DNA from: a virus
DNA length: 40,487 nt
IMG/VR virus record: IMGVR_UViG_3300046169_000059
Location: 1-40,487 of that record
Strand: one strand, 5' to 3'
Below the pieces are notes generated by a model. The model saw only the letters and a program-made list of their open reading frames with translations. It was not told the DNA's origin and ran no database searches. Positions within the stretch are counted from its first letter, which is position 1. Every line of letters begins with the position of its first letter. Both the position numbers and the translations under genes were made by a program. Shown here piece by piece: positions 1 to 5,581 of this stretch.

Positions 1-89
1 GTTGTAGAATAATAGAGACAATGTTATTTGTACTGATACTAGCTGGTACATTTAGACTAATCATCCACTTTTTTTCTTAAGGAGATTCA

Positions 90-1169
90 ATGAAGAAGCT
101 ATTAATTAATATTAGATATCTTCTAGCTCCAACCTTCATAGCAGCAGCCCTAGCAGGTGTACTAGCTGGTAATGGTTGGGAATGGGCAGGAGTAGCCCTA
201 CTAGGTTTAGGTATCATTGTAGACACCCTAGTTACAGCTAAGACTAAAGGTGCAGGTTTTGATGAAGATGGCAACACTAATGGTGCTGCATGGTTTCAGA
301 ATGCCATAATGTACAGCATGTTTGGACTGTTTGTACTACTCCAACTAGCTCTAGGACTACAGGTCTTTGAGTATATGGCTGGTAATATTTCAGGTGTTAG
401 CTTAATAGGAGCTACACTATCTACTGGTATCTTCCTAGGTATCGGTATTATCTACGGGCATGAACTAGCTCACACTAAGGGCTTTAGTTTTCTCATAGCT
501 CGTTGGATGATGGCACTATCAGGTAAAGCACACTTCTGCTACGCCCATGTGTACAATCATCACTTAGAACTAGGACATCAAGACGACCCTGCGACATCGC
601 CAAGAGGACGTACCCTGTATCGCCACTACCCGCTATCAGGTATTGGTCAGAGTAAGTTTTTGTTCTTGATGGAAAAGCAACGTCTAGAGCGTCTAGGTAA
701 GCCCTTCCTGAGCTTAGGTAACAGATGGATTAGCGGATACATGATGAGTCTTCCAACTATCTTTCTATTCTGGTTTGTAGGCGGGTTTGTAGGCTTAGGC
801 GTTCTAGCTGCTATCTGGTTTATCTCTAACTTTGAGCTAGAGACTTTAAACTATTTAGAGCATTACGGTCTGTATCGTGAGAAAGGACAGCCAATTGACT
901 ACCGTCACTCATGGGATAACTCTACAGCTTTCTCTAGCTGGTTCTTTATTGAGATTGGTAGACAGGCTGACCACCACGACAGAGGTGAAACACACTTCTG
1001 GGAGCTAGATGAAGTAGGTGCACCTAACTGTGGTAGAGGATACTTTACATTGTTTGCCTTGTGCCTAATGCCACCTATCTGGTTTAACTACGTAAATGAG
1101 AAGTTAGCCGTATGGGACAATGAGATGGCATCAGAAGGTGAGTTGAAGATAGCTCAACAAGTTAAGTGA
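90..1169 (+). CDS. alkB: AlkB-family integral-membrane di-iron hydroxylase (left copy)
   Basis: A 359-aa protein resembling alkane 1-monooxygenase and xylene monooxygenase, which insert oxygen into hydrocarbon or fatty chains at the inner membrane using rubredoxin or ferredoxin electrons. Hydrophobic segments lie at about residues 10-30, 34-50, 72-93, 101-122 and 216-247. Histidine boxes are HELAH (124-128), H153-x3-HH157-158 followed by a DDPATS stretch, the AlkB signature NYLEHYG (254-260) and DHH (294-296) followed by a PPIW motif near 328-331. Two positions differ from classical AlkB: the Glu of EHxxGHH is Ala152, and the first His of HSDHH is Gln292. A strong ribosome site AAGGAG (79-84) fixes the start. 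The substrate is unknown, and no rubredoxin is encoded nearby. Family call firm; alkane activity is inference. Confidence 0.85.
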   Translation: MKKLLINIRYLLAPTFIAAALAGVLAGNGWEWAGVALLGLGIIVDTLVTAKTKGAGFDEDGNTNGAAWFQNAIMYSMFGLFVLLQLALGLQVFEYMAGNISGVSLIGATLSTGIFLGIGIIYGHELAHTKGFSFLIARWMMALSGKAHFCYAHVYNHHLELGHQDDPATSPRGRTLYRHYPLSGIGQSKFLFLMEKQRLERLGKPFLSLGNRWISGYMMSLPTIFLFWFVGGFVGLGVLAAIWFISNFELETLNYLEHYGLYREKGQPIDYRHSWDNSTAFSSWFFIEIGRQADHHDRGETHFWELDEVGAPNCGRGYFTLFALCLMPPIWFNYVNEKLAVWDNEMASEGELKIAQQVK

Positions 1170-1369
1170 AGGTTGCAATCATAATGGTAATCGTCTTGGG
1201 GTTAGATGGTCAGTTTGACACCAAGACTACCGTCCAAGACGAATGCCCAGACATGAACGCATTGGTAGAGCACTTAGAGATGATGAAGGAATCTAAGGCT
1301 ATTAAGGACTTTGGTGCTGTGTGTATACCAGCCCAATTTGAAGAACAAATAGAAGGAATACCACTGTAA
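1166..1369 (+). CDS. Small secreted or membrane-anchored protein, hypothetical
   Basis: A 67-aa product not recognised. It starts at a GTG overlapping the hydroxylase stop as GTGA, so translation is probably coupled. Residues 2-13 are hydrophobic and could be a signal or anchor. The remainder is acidic, with two cysteines (in ECPDMN and AVCIP) that could form a disulfide in the periplasm. There is no CxxC pair, so it is not a rubredoxin. Its constant position behind the hydroxylase in both copies suggests a shared function. In the right copy a one-base deletion alters its last residues. Confidence 0.65.
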   Translation: MKVAIIMVIVLGLDGQFDTKTTVQDECPDMNALVEHLEMMKESKAIKDFGAVCIPAQFEEQIEGIPL

Positions 1370-1569
1370 TGGATAGAACAGAAATCAAAGAGGCTCTTAT
1401 AAGCCATGCACAGGGACATATAGCAAAGCACAGACTAAATGTTGAGAACTATATGTCGAACTCTGTGGGCGTGTCGGAACACCCAGACATTGTTGAGAGT
1501 ATTGAAAAGGAACTAGGAATTATTTCAGAGTACCACGACCAAATCGAGATGCTCAAAAAGTACTTCTAA
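1369..1569 (+). CDS. Small hypothetical protein of the alkB operon
   Basis: A 66-aa soluble, charged, probably helical protein. The start overlaps the preceding stop as TAATG, making it the third gene of a coupled set with the hydroxylase. No family is recognised and no catalytic motif is seen. The right copy differs by one residue (Gly to Ala in the ELGIIS segment), and its other differences are silent, which supports it being a real coding gene. Confidence 0.65.
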   Translation: MDRTEIKEALISHAQGHIAKHRLNVENYMSNSVGVSEHPDIVESIEKELGIISEYHDQIEMLKKYF

Positions 1570-1587
1570 ATTTTACCAAAAAATCTG

Positions 1588-1665
1588 AGGGGGTTATACG
1601 TAGTGTCGCCGCGTAGATTACCCCCTATACCCTTGAGAATCATAACAATTGACGGCAGGGGGTAA
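1588..1665 (+). other. Three-arm GGGGGT/ACCCCC hairpin region
   Basis: Arm 1 (AGGGGGT, 1588-1594), arm 2 (TTACCCCCT, 1618-1626) and arm 3 (AGGGGGTAA, 1657-1665) follow the alkB operon. Arm 2 can pair with arm 1, or perfectly over 9 bp with arm 3. In the right copy arm 1 is degraded to AAAGGGT while arm 2 gains a G that extends pairing with arm 3 to 10 bp, favouring the arm 2-arm 3 hairpin as the conserved structure. No U-run follows, so it is not a standard intrinsic terminator. Confidence 0.5.
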
Positions 1666-1676
1666 CTATACCCTCT

Positions 1677-1744
1677 AATAGTTTCACAATGCAATTATTA
1701 GGACTCTCAAGGACTCTCAAAAGTACAATAGTTTCACAATGCAA
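1677..1744. repeat. Tandem 18-mer with 50-bp period
   Basis: AATAGTTTCACAATGCAA occurs at 1677-1694 and again at 1727-1744, with a doubled GGACTCTCAA between them. The right copy of the terminal segment carries an unrelated 33-bp tandem repeat at the same place, marking this as a rapidly changing site. Confidence 0.8.
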
Positions 1745-1971
1745 CCATTGATAATTCACAAAGGTTATGAAAGTTTATTAGTGTACTTTTGAGATTATTA
1801 GAGTTTGTGTTTGTTTCTCTTTTTATCTATTTTTTCAATTATTAACAATTGCAAGTACTTCAAGTATATTAGTATATTAGGAAACTCTAATATACTATGG
1901 GCAGGTCTTGGGGGCTTTGTCGACCTGTACAAATTAATCCATATTTTTTTACAATCTAGGGTATTTAAGGC

Positions 1972-2000
1972 TTGCAATTTGAGATTAGATAGCGTAACAT
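1972..2000 (+). promoter_or_regulatory. Candidate sigma-70 promoter
   Basis: TTGCAA (1972-1977), a 17-bp spacer and TAACAT (1995-2000) give four of six matches to each consensus box. It lies ahead of the first early gene (2079) and upstream of a Fur-like palindrome at 2042-2056. The boxes are weak, so this is only a candidate host-polymerase promoter. Confidence 0.3.
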
Positions 2001-2041
2001 CTCTACATGGCTTGGGGAGTTATGCCAGCCATAAAAGTAAA

Positions 2042-2056
2042 TAAGAATCATTCTCA
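2042..2056. promoter_or_regulatory. Fur-box-like palindrome, site A
   Basis: TAAGAATCATTCTCA fits a 7-1-7 inverted repeat resembling the Fur consensus TGATAAT-n-ATTATCA. It sits just upstream of the ribosome site of the gene at 2079 and about 40 bp downstream of a candidate -10. Related sites occur at 2498, 2558 and 2765. Confidence 0.4.
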
Positions 2057-2078
2057 ATAAACAAACGGAGTCCAAAAA

Positions 2079-2372
2079 ATGAGCAAACTAGCATATGTAG
2101 ATGTAAAATTCACTGACAGCCATATCAACATCATAAAAGAGGCGGTCGAGATGATTAACTATTTAAGCCACGTTGTCGTTCAATGCAATGACGATAAGAC
2201 CACTATAACAATTAGAGACACCCGCAATAATACGATTCTAGCAGACGCGTCTCTAGGTAGACGCAATCGCTCTTCGGCAGAGGGTGTTGCTGATTTAATG
2301 CACGATTTAATATCATCAGCCTATTTTTACGAGCTTGATAGAAAAGAGAAATTTGATGATGACGACTCTTAA
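2079..2372 (+). CDS. Early hypothetical protein, 97 aa
   Basis: Not recognised. The ATG follows ACGGAG at good spacing. The predicted protein is soluble with mixed alpha/beta character and ends in an acidic tail (DDDDS). It is isolated between two non-coding regions: a Fur-like box lies just upstream and a strong intrinsic terminator starts 19 bp after its stop. It is therefore probably a single-gene early transcript. Small acidic early proteins of T7-like phages often bind host enzymes, but no such role can be read from this sequence. Confidence 0.75.
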   Translation: MSKLAYVDVKFTDSHINIIKEAVEMINYLSHVVVQCNDDKTTITIRDTRNNTILADASLGRRNRSSAEGVADLMHDLISSAYFYELDRKEKFDDDDS

Positions 2373-2390
2373 TAATTAACAATATTAAAG

Positions 2391-2416
2391 CCCCTAGAAA
2401 TTCTGGGGGTTTCTTT
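2391..2416 (+). terminator. Intrinsic terminator after the 97-aa early gene
   Basis: CCCCTAGA pairs with TCTGGGGG (8 bp including one G-T pair) around an AAT loop at 2391-2409, followed by TTTCTTT. Position and form fit a rho-independent terminator for the gene ending at 2372. Confidence 0.85.
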
Positions 2417-2422
2417 ACATGC

Positions 2423-2536
2423 GTATATTAGTATATTCTAATATTCTAATATACTACTATGGGCGTCCTATGGACGTCTTTTATACTATGGGCTGAATGC
2501 GAATCATTCTCATTTGCACTCGTGTTTATGGGGGTG
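2423..2536 (+). repeat. Non-coding cassette, copy 1
   Basis: Order of parts: AT-rich palindrome TATATTAGTATATTCTAATA, TACTATGGGC (2455), hairpin CGTCC-TAT-GGACG (about 2465-2477), TACTATGGGC (2484-2493), a Fur-like box, then CATTTGCACT. Copy 2 at 2821-2935 has the same order with changed linkers, indicating selection on the signals rather than simple recent duplication. Confidence 0.7.
2498..2512. promoter_or_regulatory. Fur-box-like palindrome, site B
   Basis: TGCGAATCATTCTCA, within the 19-mer AATGCGAATCATTCTCATT. The reverse complement reads as a near-classical Fur box of gammaproteobacterial type. Best of the local set. Confidence 0.45.
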
Positions 2537-2541
2537 GATAG

Positions 2542-2572
2542 TTGGCACGATTCTTGATGCGAACCATTCTCA
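2542..2572 (+). repeat. TTGGCACGATTC repeat, copy 1, with Fur-like site C
   Basis: A 31-bp element repeated at 2749-2779 with only two changes. Its left part (TTGGCACGATTCTTGATG) matches the sigma-54 -24/-12 pattern except for A in place of the usual C of the -12 GC. Its right part (2558-2572) is the Fur-like TGCGAACCATTCTCA. The overlap of a promoter-like and an operator-like sequence in both copies suggests a controlled start site. Confidence 0.5.
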
Positions 2573-2748
2573 ACAACTACTTAACAAAGTCAATTAGACT
2601 TTCCTAATATACGATTGTCACGCCCTCAGAGCCGCTCACAGGAGCGCATAATCAAGCCATACAATGATATGGGGTGAGGCGAGATAATCGCTTACAGAGC
2701 CTCTCAGAAAGCCAAGTATATCAGAATATACTAATATACTCACATACA

Positions 2749-2779
2749 TTGGCACGATTCTTGATGCGAGTCATTCTCA
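2749..2779 (+). repeat. TTGGCACGATTC repeat, copy 2, with Fur-like site D
   Basis: Second copy of the 31-bp element. The left 21 bases are identical to copy 1, and the Fur-like half-sites read TGCGAGT-C-ATTCTCA (2765-2779). It lies ahead of cassette copy 2 and the gene at 2997. Confidence 0.5.
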
Positions 2780-2820
2780 TTTAGAGCTGTCAATATCCCA
2801 AAAGAGATATAAGGTTATTT

Positions 2821-2935
2821 AGTATATTAGTATATTCTAATATGCTACTATGGATATTGTCCTATGGACTTATCTACTATGGGCGTTTGGCGTATATCCC
2901 ATTTGCGCTGGGTGTCTATCTCTTTTGGGGTATGT
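2821..2935 (+). repeat. Non-coding cassette, copy 2
   Basis: Same order as copy 1: AT palindrome (2821-2843), TACTATGG (2846), hairpin GTCC-TAT-GGAC (about 2860-2869), TACTATGGGC (2875-2884), then CATTTGCGCT and TCTATCTCTTTTGGGG. Its last part recurs at 4229-4252 ahead of another small gene, so it probably acts as a 5' regulatory or promoter module. Confidence 0.7.
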
Positions 2936-2996
2936 ACCGATTATGGTGATTTTGAGATACTAACCATGTCAACTAAATCAATCGGAGATAATGACA

Positions 2997-3329
2997 ATGT
3001 TAAACAAAATCAAAGTTTTAATTTTACGCGCTAAAAAGCCTACAATCAACAATGTTCTAAAACTAGTGCGTCTTGCGGGTATCGCTAAAAAGTCCCACAA
3101 AAGCACAAAAGAACTAGCCGCCCTACGTGAGCGATTCGCTAAGGAATATCCACACGCTAAGATTTCAGAATGTACCGACCGTGTTGGATTTTTTATCACT
3201 GTTAACGGGTATAGATTCCGTGTGTCGGTGGCATGTAAATCTGAATTTATAGAGCGATTCCCTAAAAACTCGCTTTTACATGTTGCTAATAAATATGCTA
3301 GAATCCAGATATTCGAGCCGCGCATATAA
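2997..3329 (+). CDS. Early basic hypothetical protein, about 110 aa
   Basis: Not recognised. Two ATGs (2991 and 2997) are possible. CGGAG at 2983-2987 is only 3 nt from the first but 9 nt from the second, so 2997 is preferred. The N-terminal third is rich in Lys and Arg (KIKVLILRAKKP) and probably helical. The rest contains beta-like strands (GFFITVNGYRFRVSV). A basic protein of this size could bind nucleic acid, but no named motif is seen. It follows a cassette shared with the gene at 4307 and so may be co-regulated with it. Confidence 0.65.
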   Translation: MLNKIKVLILRAKKPTINNVLKLVRLAGIAKKSHKSTKELAALRERFAKEYPHAKISECTDRVGFFITVNGYRFRVSVACKSEFIERFPKNSLLHVANKYARIQIFEPRI

Positions 3330-3347
3330 TCGGAATACTCCGCATGC

Positions 3348-3370
3348 TGGACAACATGTTAAACTGTCCA
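3348..3370 (+). other. Intergenic hairpin TGGACA/TGTCCA
   Basis: A 6-bp perfect stem with an 11-nt loop lies between the 110-aa gene and the next ribosome site. No U-run follows, so it is more likely an RNA processing or stability element than a terminator. A shorter CGGA/TCCG hairpin lies just upstream (3331-3342). Confidence 0.35.
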
Positions 3371-3394
3371 CCTTAATCAATCGGAGGAAATACA

Positions 3395-4105
3395 ATGAAA
3401 AACATTTTGTCAATTAATGCAGATAGTAAAACAAGTAAAGGCACAAAAAAAGGGTTTTTAACGGGTATCTTGTACCTAGCACCGTCTGACATTAGCGGTT
3501 ATAATGTTTGCCCAATGGCGAAACATGCACAATGTCGCGAGGCATGTTTATATACTGCTGGTCGCGGTAAGTTTTCTAATGTCCAGAAAGCACGTATACA
3601 TAAGACACACCGTTTTTTATATGAGCGTGAGGACTTTCTAATTGATTTAGAATACTCAATCCGCGCATTAATACGCAAGTCGGAGCGCGAAAATTTAACG
3701 CCACTGGTACGACTTAACGGTACAAGCGATATAGTTTGGGAAAATATCATTATAAAAAAATATAATTGTACTATTTTTGAGCTGTTCCCAAATGTTCAAT
3801 TTTACGATTATACCAAAATCCCTACCCGTAAAAACATCCCAAAAAACTACGATTTAACTTTCAGTTATTCGGGCGTTGATACATACCAAGTATCGGTACA
3901 AAAAGCCAAGGCAAATAAAAACCTAAACCGTATTGCTGTAGTATTCTCACATAAAGAAAGAATACCGAAAACCTTTCAAGGATTACCAGTGGTTAGCGGA
4001 GATGATTCGGACGTTCGCCACATGGATGGTAAGCAAGTAATTGTAAGTTTATTTGCCAAAGGTGATGCTAAAAAAGATACAAGCGGTTTTGTTGTTCAAG
4101 TATAA
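3395..4105 (+). CDS. Conserved phage protein with cysteine motif (DUF7227-like)
   Basis: A 236-aa protein that I recognise as a phage and plasmid family of unknown function. The hallmark is the N-terminal stretch ILYLAPSDISG followed by NVCP, QCREAC and LYTAGRG, with Cys39, Cys47 and Cys51 that could bind a metal or cluster. The C-terminus carries GDDSDVRHMD and KGDAKKDTSGF, also typical of the family. The family name is from memory. The start is supported by CGGAGG 8 nt upstream. It sits among early genes and is followed by an operator-like palindrome and a terminator. The biochemical role is unknown. Confidence 0.75.
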   Translation: MKNILSINADSKTSKGTKKGFLTGILYLAPSDISGYNVCPMAKHAQCREACLYTAGRGKFSNVQKARIHKTHRFLYEREDFLIDLEYSIRALIRKSERENLTPLVRLNGTSDIVWENIIIKKYNCTIFELFPNVQFYDYTKIPTRKNIPKNYDLTFSYSGVDTYQVSVQKAKANKNLNRIAVVFSHKERIPKTFQGLPVVSGDDSDVRHMDGKQVIVSLFAKGDAKKDTSGFVVQV

Positions 4106-4118
4106 TAGTTAACAATCG

Positions 4119-4133
4119 TCAATCATTGATTGA
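4119..4133. promoter_or_regulatory. Perfect 15-bp palindrome TCAATCATTGATTGA
   Basis: Two 7-base arms around one base, between the cysteine-motif gene and the next terminator. The form is that of a dimeric repressor operator, but no partner gene is recognised. Confidence 0.35.
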
Positions 4134-4149
4134 TGTACTCCGAGAATCC

Positions 4150-4181
4150 TGAGCATGATATAAAACTGCTCAAATTTTTTT
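4150..4181 (+). terminator. Intrinsic terminator after the cysteine-motif gene
   Basis: TGAGCA (4150-4155) pairs with TGCTCA (4167-4172) over an 11-nt loop, followed by AAT and a seven-base T-run. It would end the transcript of 2997-4105. Confidence 0.65.
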
Positions 4182-4191
4182 GTAAAAAAAA

Positions 4192-4278
4192 TACTATGGA
4201 CTGTCTGCCCTGCCGAGCAAAACTTTCTATCTATCTCTTTTGGGATATATACAAAGGGGGTGGGTGGGTGAGTATAAT
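4192..4278 (+). promoter_or_regulatory. Upstream module with TATAAT, shared with the gene at 2997
   Basis: TACTATGGAC (4192-4201), then CTATCTCTTTTGGG and TATATAC (ending 4252), then TATAAT (4273-4278). The same order occurs at 2875-2961, where the -10-like sequence is GATACT. In both cases the spacing from the TATRTAC end to the GAG before the -10 is 16 to 17 bases, and a gene start follows within about 35 bases. A reasonable candidate for a pair of early promoters. Confidence 0.45.
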
Positions 4279-4306
4279 GACCACACAAACTAACTGGAGA
4301 GTAAAC

Positions 4307-4498
4307 ATGAAACATTATTTTATTGAATACGAGACTGAGTACGGGTCAGCTACTTTTGAAGGTGAGTATTCTGATTATGACACCTTTATTGCCGAAGCTA
4401 ACAAGCTGGCACATGAGTCTGGAATCTTAGACAGTGATGAGAGCGTCTTAGACTGTATGGTGGAGTGTTACCATGATTATTCGTTTTACCATGATTAA
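4307..4498 (+). CDS. Small acidic early protein, 63 aa
   Basis: Not recognised. The frame is open further upstream to 4130, but that part overlaps a terminator and promoter-like signals. CTGGAG precedes the ATG at 4307 at proper spacing, so 4307 is chosen. The protein is acidic, begins with beta-like segments (HYFIEYETEYGSATF) and ends with a His/Tyr-rich tail (CYHDYSFYHD). It begins a run of small, closely spaced early genes. Confidence 0.65.
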   Translation: MKHYFIEYETEYGSATFEGEYSDYDTFIAEANKLAHESGILDSDESVLDCMVECYHDYSFYHD

Positions 4499-4760
4499 AC
4501 GAATACACGTAAACCAGCACGTAATTAGAAGCAATAATAAGAACGGCGAGATGAAACCTTGTATCACCGTTAAAACTTCTAAGTCGAACACTTACTGTCA
4601 CGAAGTTACAGTGCATGGCACTACTAAGGTGATTTATTCACCTACTAAACCACTGTCATGCGGCGCAAAGGTATGGATTGAAACCGAAGATAAGGTAGAA
4701 TGTGAGTGGCGTGAATATCATCCGCAAGGGTTTTTTACTGAAACAAAAATAATAGAATAG
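4491..4760 (+). CDS. Small conserved marine-phage protein, 89 aa
   Basis: I recognise the pattern IHVNQHVIRSN ... KPCITVKTSKSNTY ... VIYSPTKPLSCGAKVWIET as a small protein common in marine phages, with no assigned function. Conservation begins at the KRIHVNQ stretch, so the ATG at 4491, overlapping the previous stop by 8 bases, is preferred to the ATG at 4473. The protein is predicted to be mostly beta strands. It sits in the early cluster, suggesting a host-interaction or regulatory role, which is inference. Confidence 0.75.
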   Translation: MIKRIHVNQHVIRSNNKNGEMKPCITVKTSKSNTYCHEVTVHGTTKVIYSPTKPLSCGAKVWIETEDKVECEWREYHPQGFFTETKIIE

Positions 4761-4769
4761 AGAGGACTT

Positions 4770-4970
4770 ATGTTATATGAGATGAGTGAGCTAAAGGCAA
4801 TGGGTGAAAAGCTGGGTGAGAATGCTCTAGAGTTTGGCGAGGCTAAAAAAGAGATGCAATGGGTGCGTGAGTTTATTACACGCGCCTTGAAATTTGGGGA
4901 GCTTGAGCGCAACATCGTATTGCTTGAAGCCGAGCGTCACATCCAGCGTGTCAGGTATAACGATGAGTAG
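4770..4970 (+). CDS. Small helical hypothetical protein, 66 aa
   Basis: Not recognised. AGAGGA lies just upstream of the ATG. The sequence is charged and strongly helical, with repeated Glu/Lys and Leu spacing (ELKAMGEKLGENALEFGEA), suggesting a coiled coil or short helical bundle. It overlaps the following membrane peptide gene by 8 bases. Confidence 0.6.
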   Translation: MLYEMSELKAMGEKLGENALEFGEAKKEMQWVREFITRALKFGELERNIVLLEAERHIQRVRYNDE

Positions 4971-5079
4971 TTGGTTAGTCACACTGGTAACTTTTGTCTA
5001 CGCCTACGTGTCAATTGAGCAGTGGATAAAAGGTGATTTATCTCTCGCTGTGGTGTATCTTGGGTACACCTGTGGCTAA
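4963..5079 (+). CDS. Small membrane peptide, 38 aa
   Basis: The ATG lies inside the end of the preceding gene (8-base overlap). The product has one hydrophobic stretch (WLVTLVTFVYAYVSI) and a second weaker one near the C-terminus (LSLAVVYLGYT), so it is probably an inner-membrane peptide. The frame is open upstream to 4894, but that would overlap the neighbour by 77 bases. No family is recognised. Confidence 0.45.
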   Translation: MSSWLVTLVTFVYAYVSIEQWIKGDLSLAVVYLGYTCG

Positions 5080-5103
5080 CTTAGGACTAATAATGGTGGT
5101 AAA

Positions 5104-5346
5104 ATGATATTAAATAAACAACATACTGAAATAATTAATAACGCTATTGATAAAGCTAATCGCTGTTCACTGGATACCTTTGAATTGATAATGACAGATG
5201 TTTCAATACGTCTTGATTGTACTGACTACGTAACTGAGCGTACCTACACAATCTTAAAATTAAAGCAGCTCGAGCATACCAACAGTGCCACAATACTGGC
5301 TCAATTCATAGGCAAGATAATCAGTAAAATAGAATATACTAAATAG
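5104..5346 (+). CDS. Hypothetical protein, 80 aa
   Basis: Not recognised. GGTGG lies 5 nt before the ATG. The predicted protein is helical with two cysteines (NRCSLD, RLDCTD) and no catalytic motif. It lies directly before the DUF3310 nucleotide kinase-like gene and is probably co-transcribed with it. Confidence 0.6.
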   Translation: MILNKQHTEIINNAIDKANRCSLDTFELIMTDVSIRLDCTDYVTERTYTILKLKQLEHTNSATILAQFIGKIISKIEYTK

Positions 5347-5356
5347 GAATCTTACA

Positions 5357-5581
5357 ATGATACAAGATGATTTTGGGAATGTAGTAGAACAGCCTAAGCA
5401 CTACAAAAAATGGGGTGTGGAGACAATTGATTTTGTCATGCACATGGAGTTCTGGAGGGGCAACGCCATTAAATACTTGAGTAGAGCAGGGTTCAAGGGT
5501 AATGAGGAAGAAGACTTGTTAAAAGCCCAGCAATACATTACATTTAGATTGAATGAATTACGAGGGAAACCAAAGGTATGA
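5357..5581 (+). CDS. DUF3310 protein (T7 gp1.7 nucleotide kinase-like domain)
   Basis: A 74-aa protein matching the DUF3310 pattern: PKHYKKWGVETIDF near residues 13-26, then GNAIKYLSRAGFKG and ALQQY-like helices (LLKAQQYITFRLNEL). The same domain is found in T7 gp1.7, described as an unusual nucleotide kinase involved in dTMP/dGMP phosphorylation. This protein holds little more than the domain, so the activity is inferred. It is preceded by the TAGGAAT junction motif and overlaps the next gene by an ATGA. Confidence 0.8.
   Translation: MIQDDFGNVVEQPKHYKKWGVETIDFVMHMEFWRGNAIKYLSRAGFKGNEEEDLLKAQQYITFRLNELRGKPKV

Larger units (their letters stand above)
1..1681. repeat. Terminal repeat, left copy (alkB segment)
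   Basis: This stretch recurs at 38724-40403 with the same gene order. The copies align base for base at an offset of 38723, changing to 38722 after a one-base deletion near 40053. They are not identical: about 17 silent differences lie in the hydroxylase gene and several more in the flanks, and they diverge completely after the shared CTCTAATAG. A direct terminal repeat is expected of a T7-like genome, but within one virion it would be identical. The differences point to strain mixing in assembly or to circular overlap. The true repeat length cannot be fixed from this sequence. Confidence 0.9.
1570..2078. other. Non-coding left-end region with repeats
   Basis: About 500 bp without a convincing gene. 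It contains the GGGGG/CCCCC hairpin arms, a repeated 18-mer (1677-1694 and 1727-1744), a doubled GGACTCTCAA (1701-1720), an AT-rich TATATTAGTATATTAG block ending in ACTATGGGC (1865-1902), a CAGGTC/GACCTG hairpin (1902-1927) and a Fur-box-like site (2042-2056). A 79-codon open frame at 1805-2044 has no ribosome site and low-complexity composition, and is not called. Confidence 0.6.
2373..2990. other. Large non-coding control or origin-like region
   Basis: About 600 bp with no credible gene, dense in structure. It has a terminator (2391), two copies of a 115-bp cassette (2423-2536 and 2821-2935), a duplicated TTGGCACGATTC element (2542 and 2749), three Fur-like boxes, an inverted AT block (2715-2740), and an inverted pair of the TCTCTTTTGGG element (about 2793-2811 against 2913-2931). 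It is a plausible early promoter and/or replication origin region by composition and position. No function is proven. Confidence 0.6.

Noticed and set aside
1166-1369. 67-aa gene as a rubredoxin partner of AlkB
   Set aside because: Rubredoxins need two CxxC pairs. This protein has only two separate cysteines and a hydrophobic N-terminus.
1805-2044. A 79-codon + strand ORF (MCLFLFLSIF...)
   Set aside because: No ribosome site, composition follows the AT-rich repeats, and it covers hairpins and a control motif. Treated as non-coding.
2580-2750. Possible tRNA or tmRNA in the non-coding region
   Set aside because: Short stems are present, but no cloverleaf and no TTCRANTC T-loop could be built.
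1570-2990. CRISPR-like repeat array
   Set aside because: Repeats are of unequal length, AT-rich, palindromic and irregularly spaced. There are no uniform spacers and no cas genes.
4894-5079. Longer 61-codon reading of the small membrane peptide
   Set aside because: It would overlap the 66-aa gene by 77 bases. The ATG at 4963 gives the usual short overlap.
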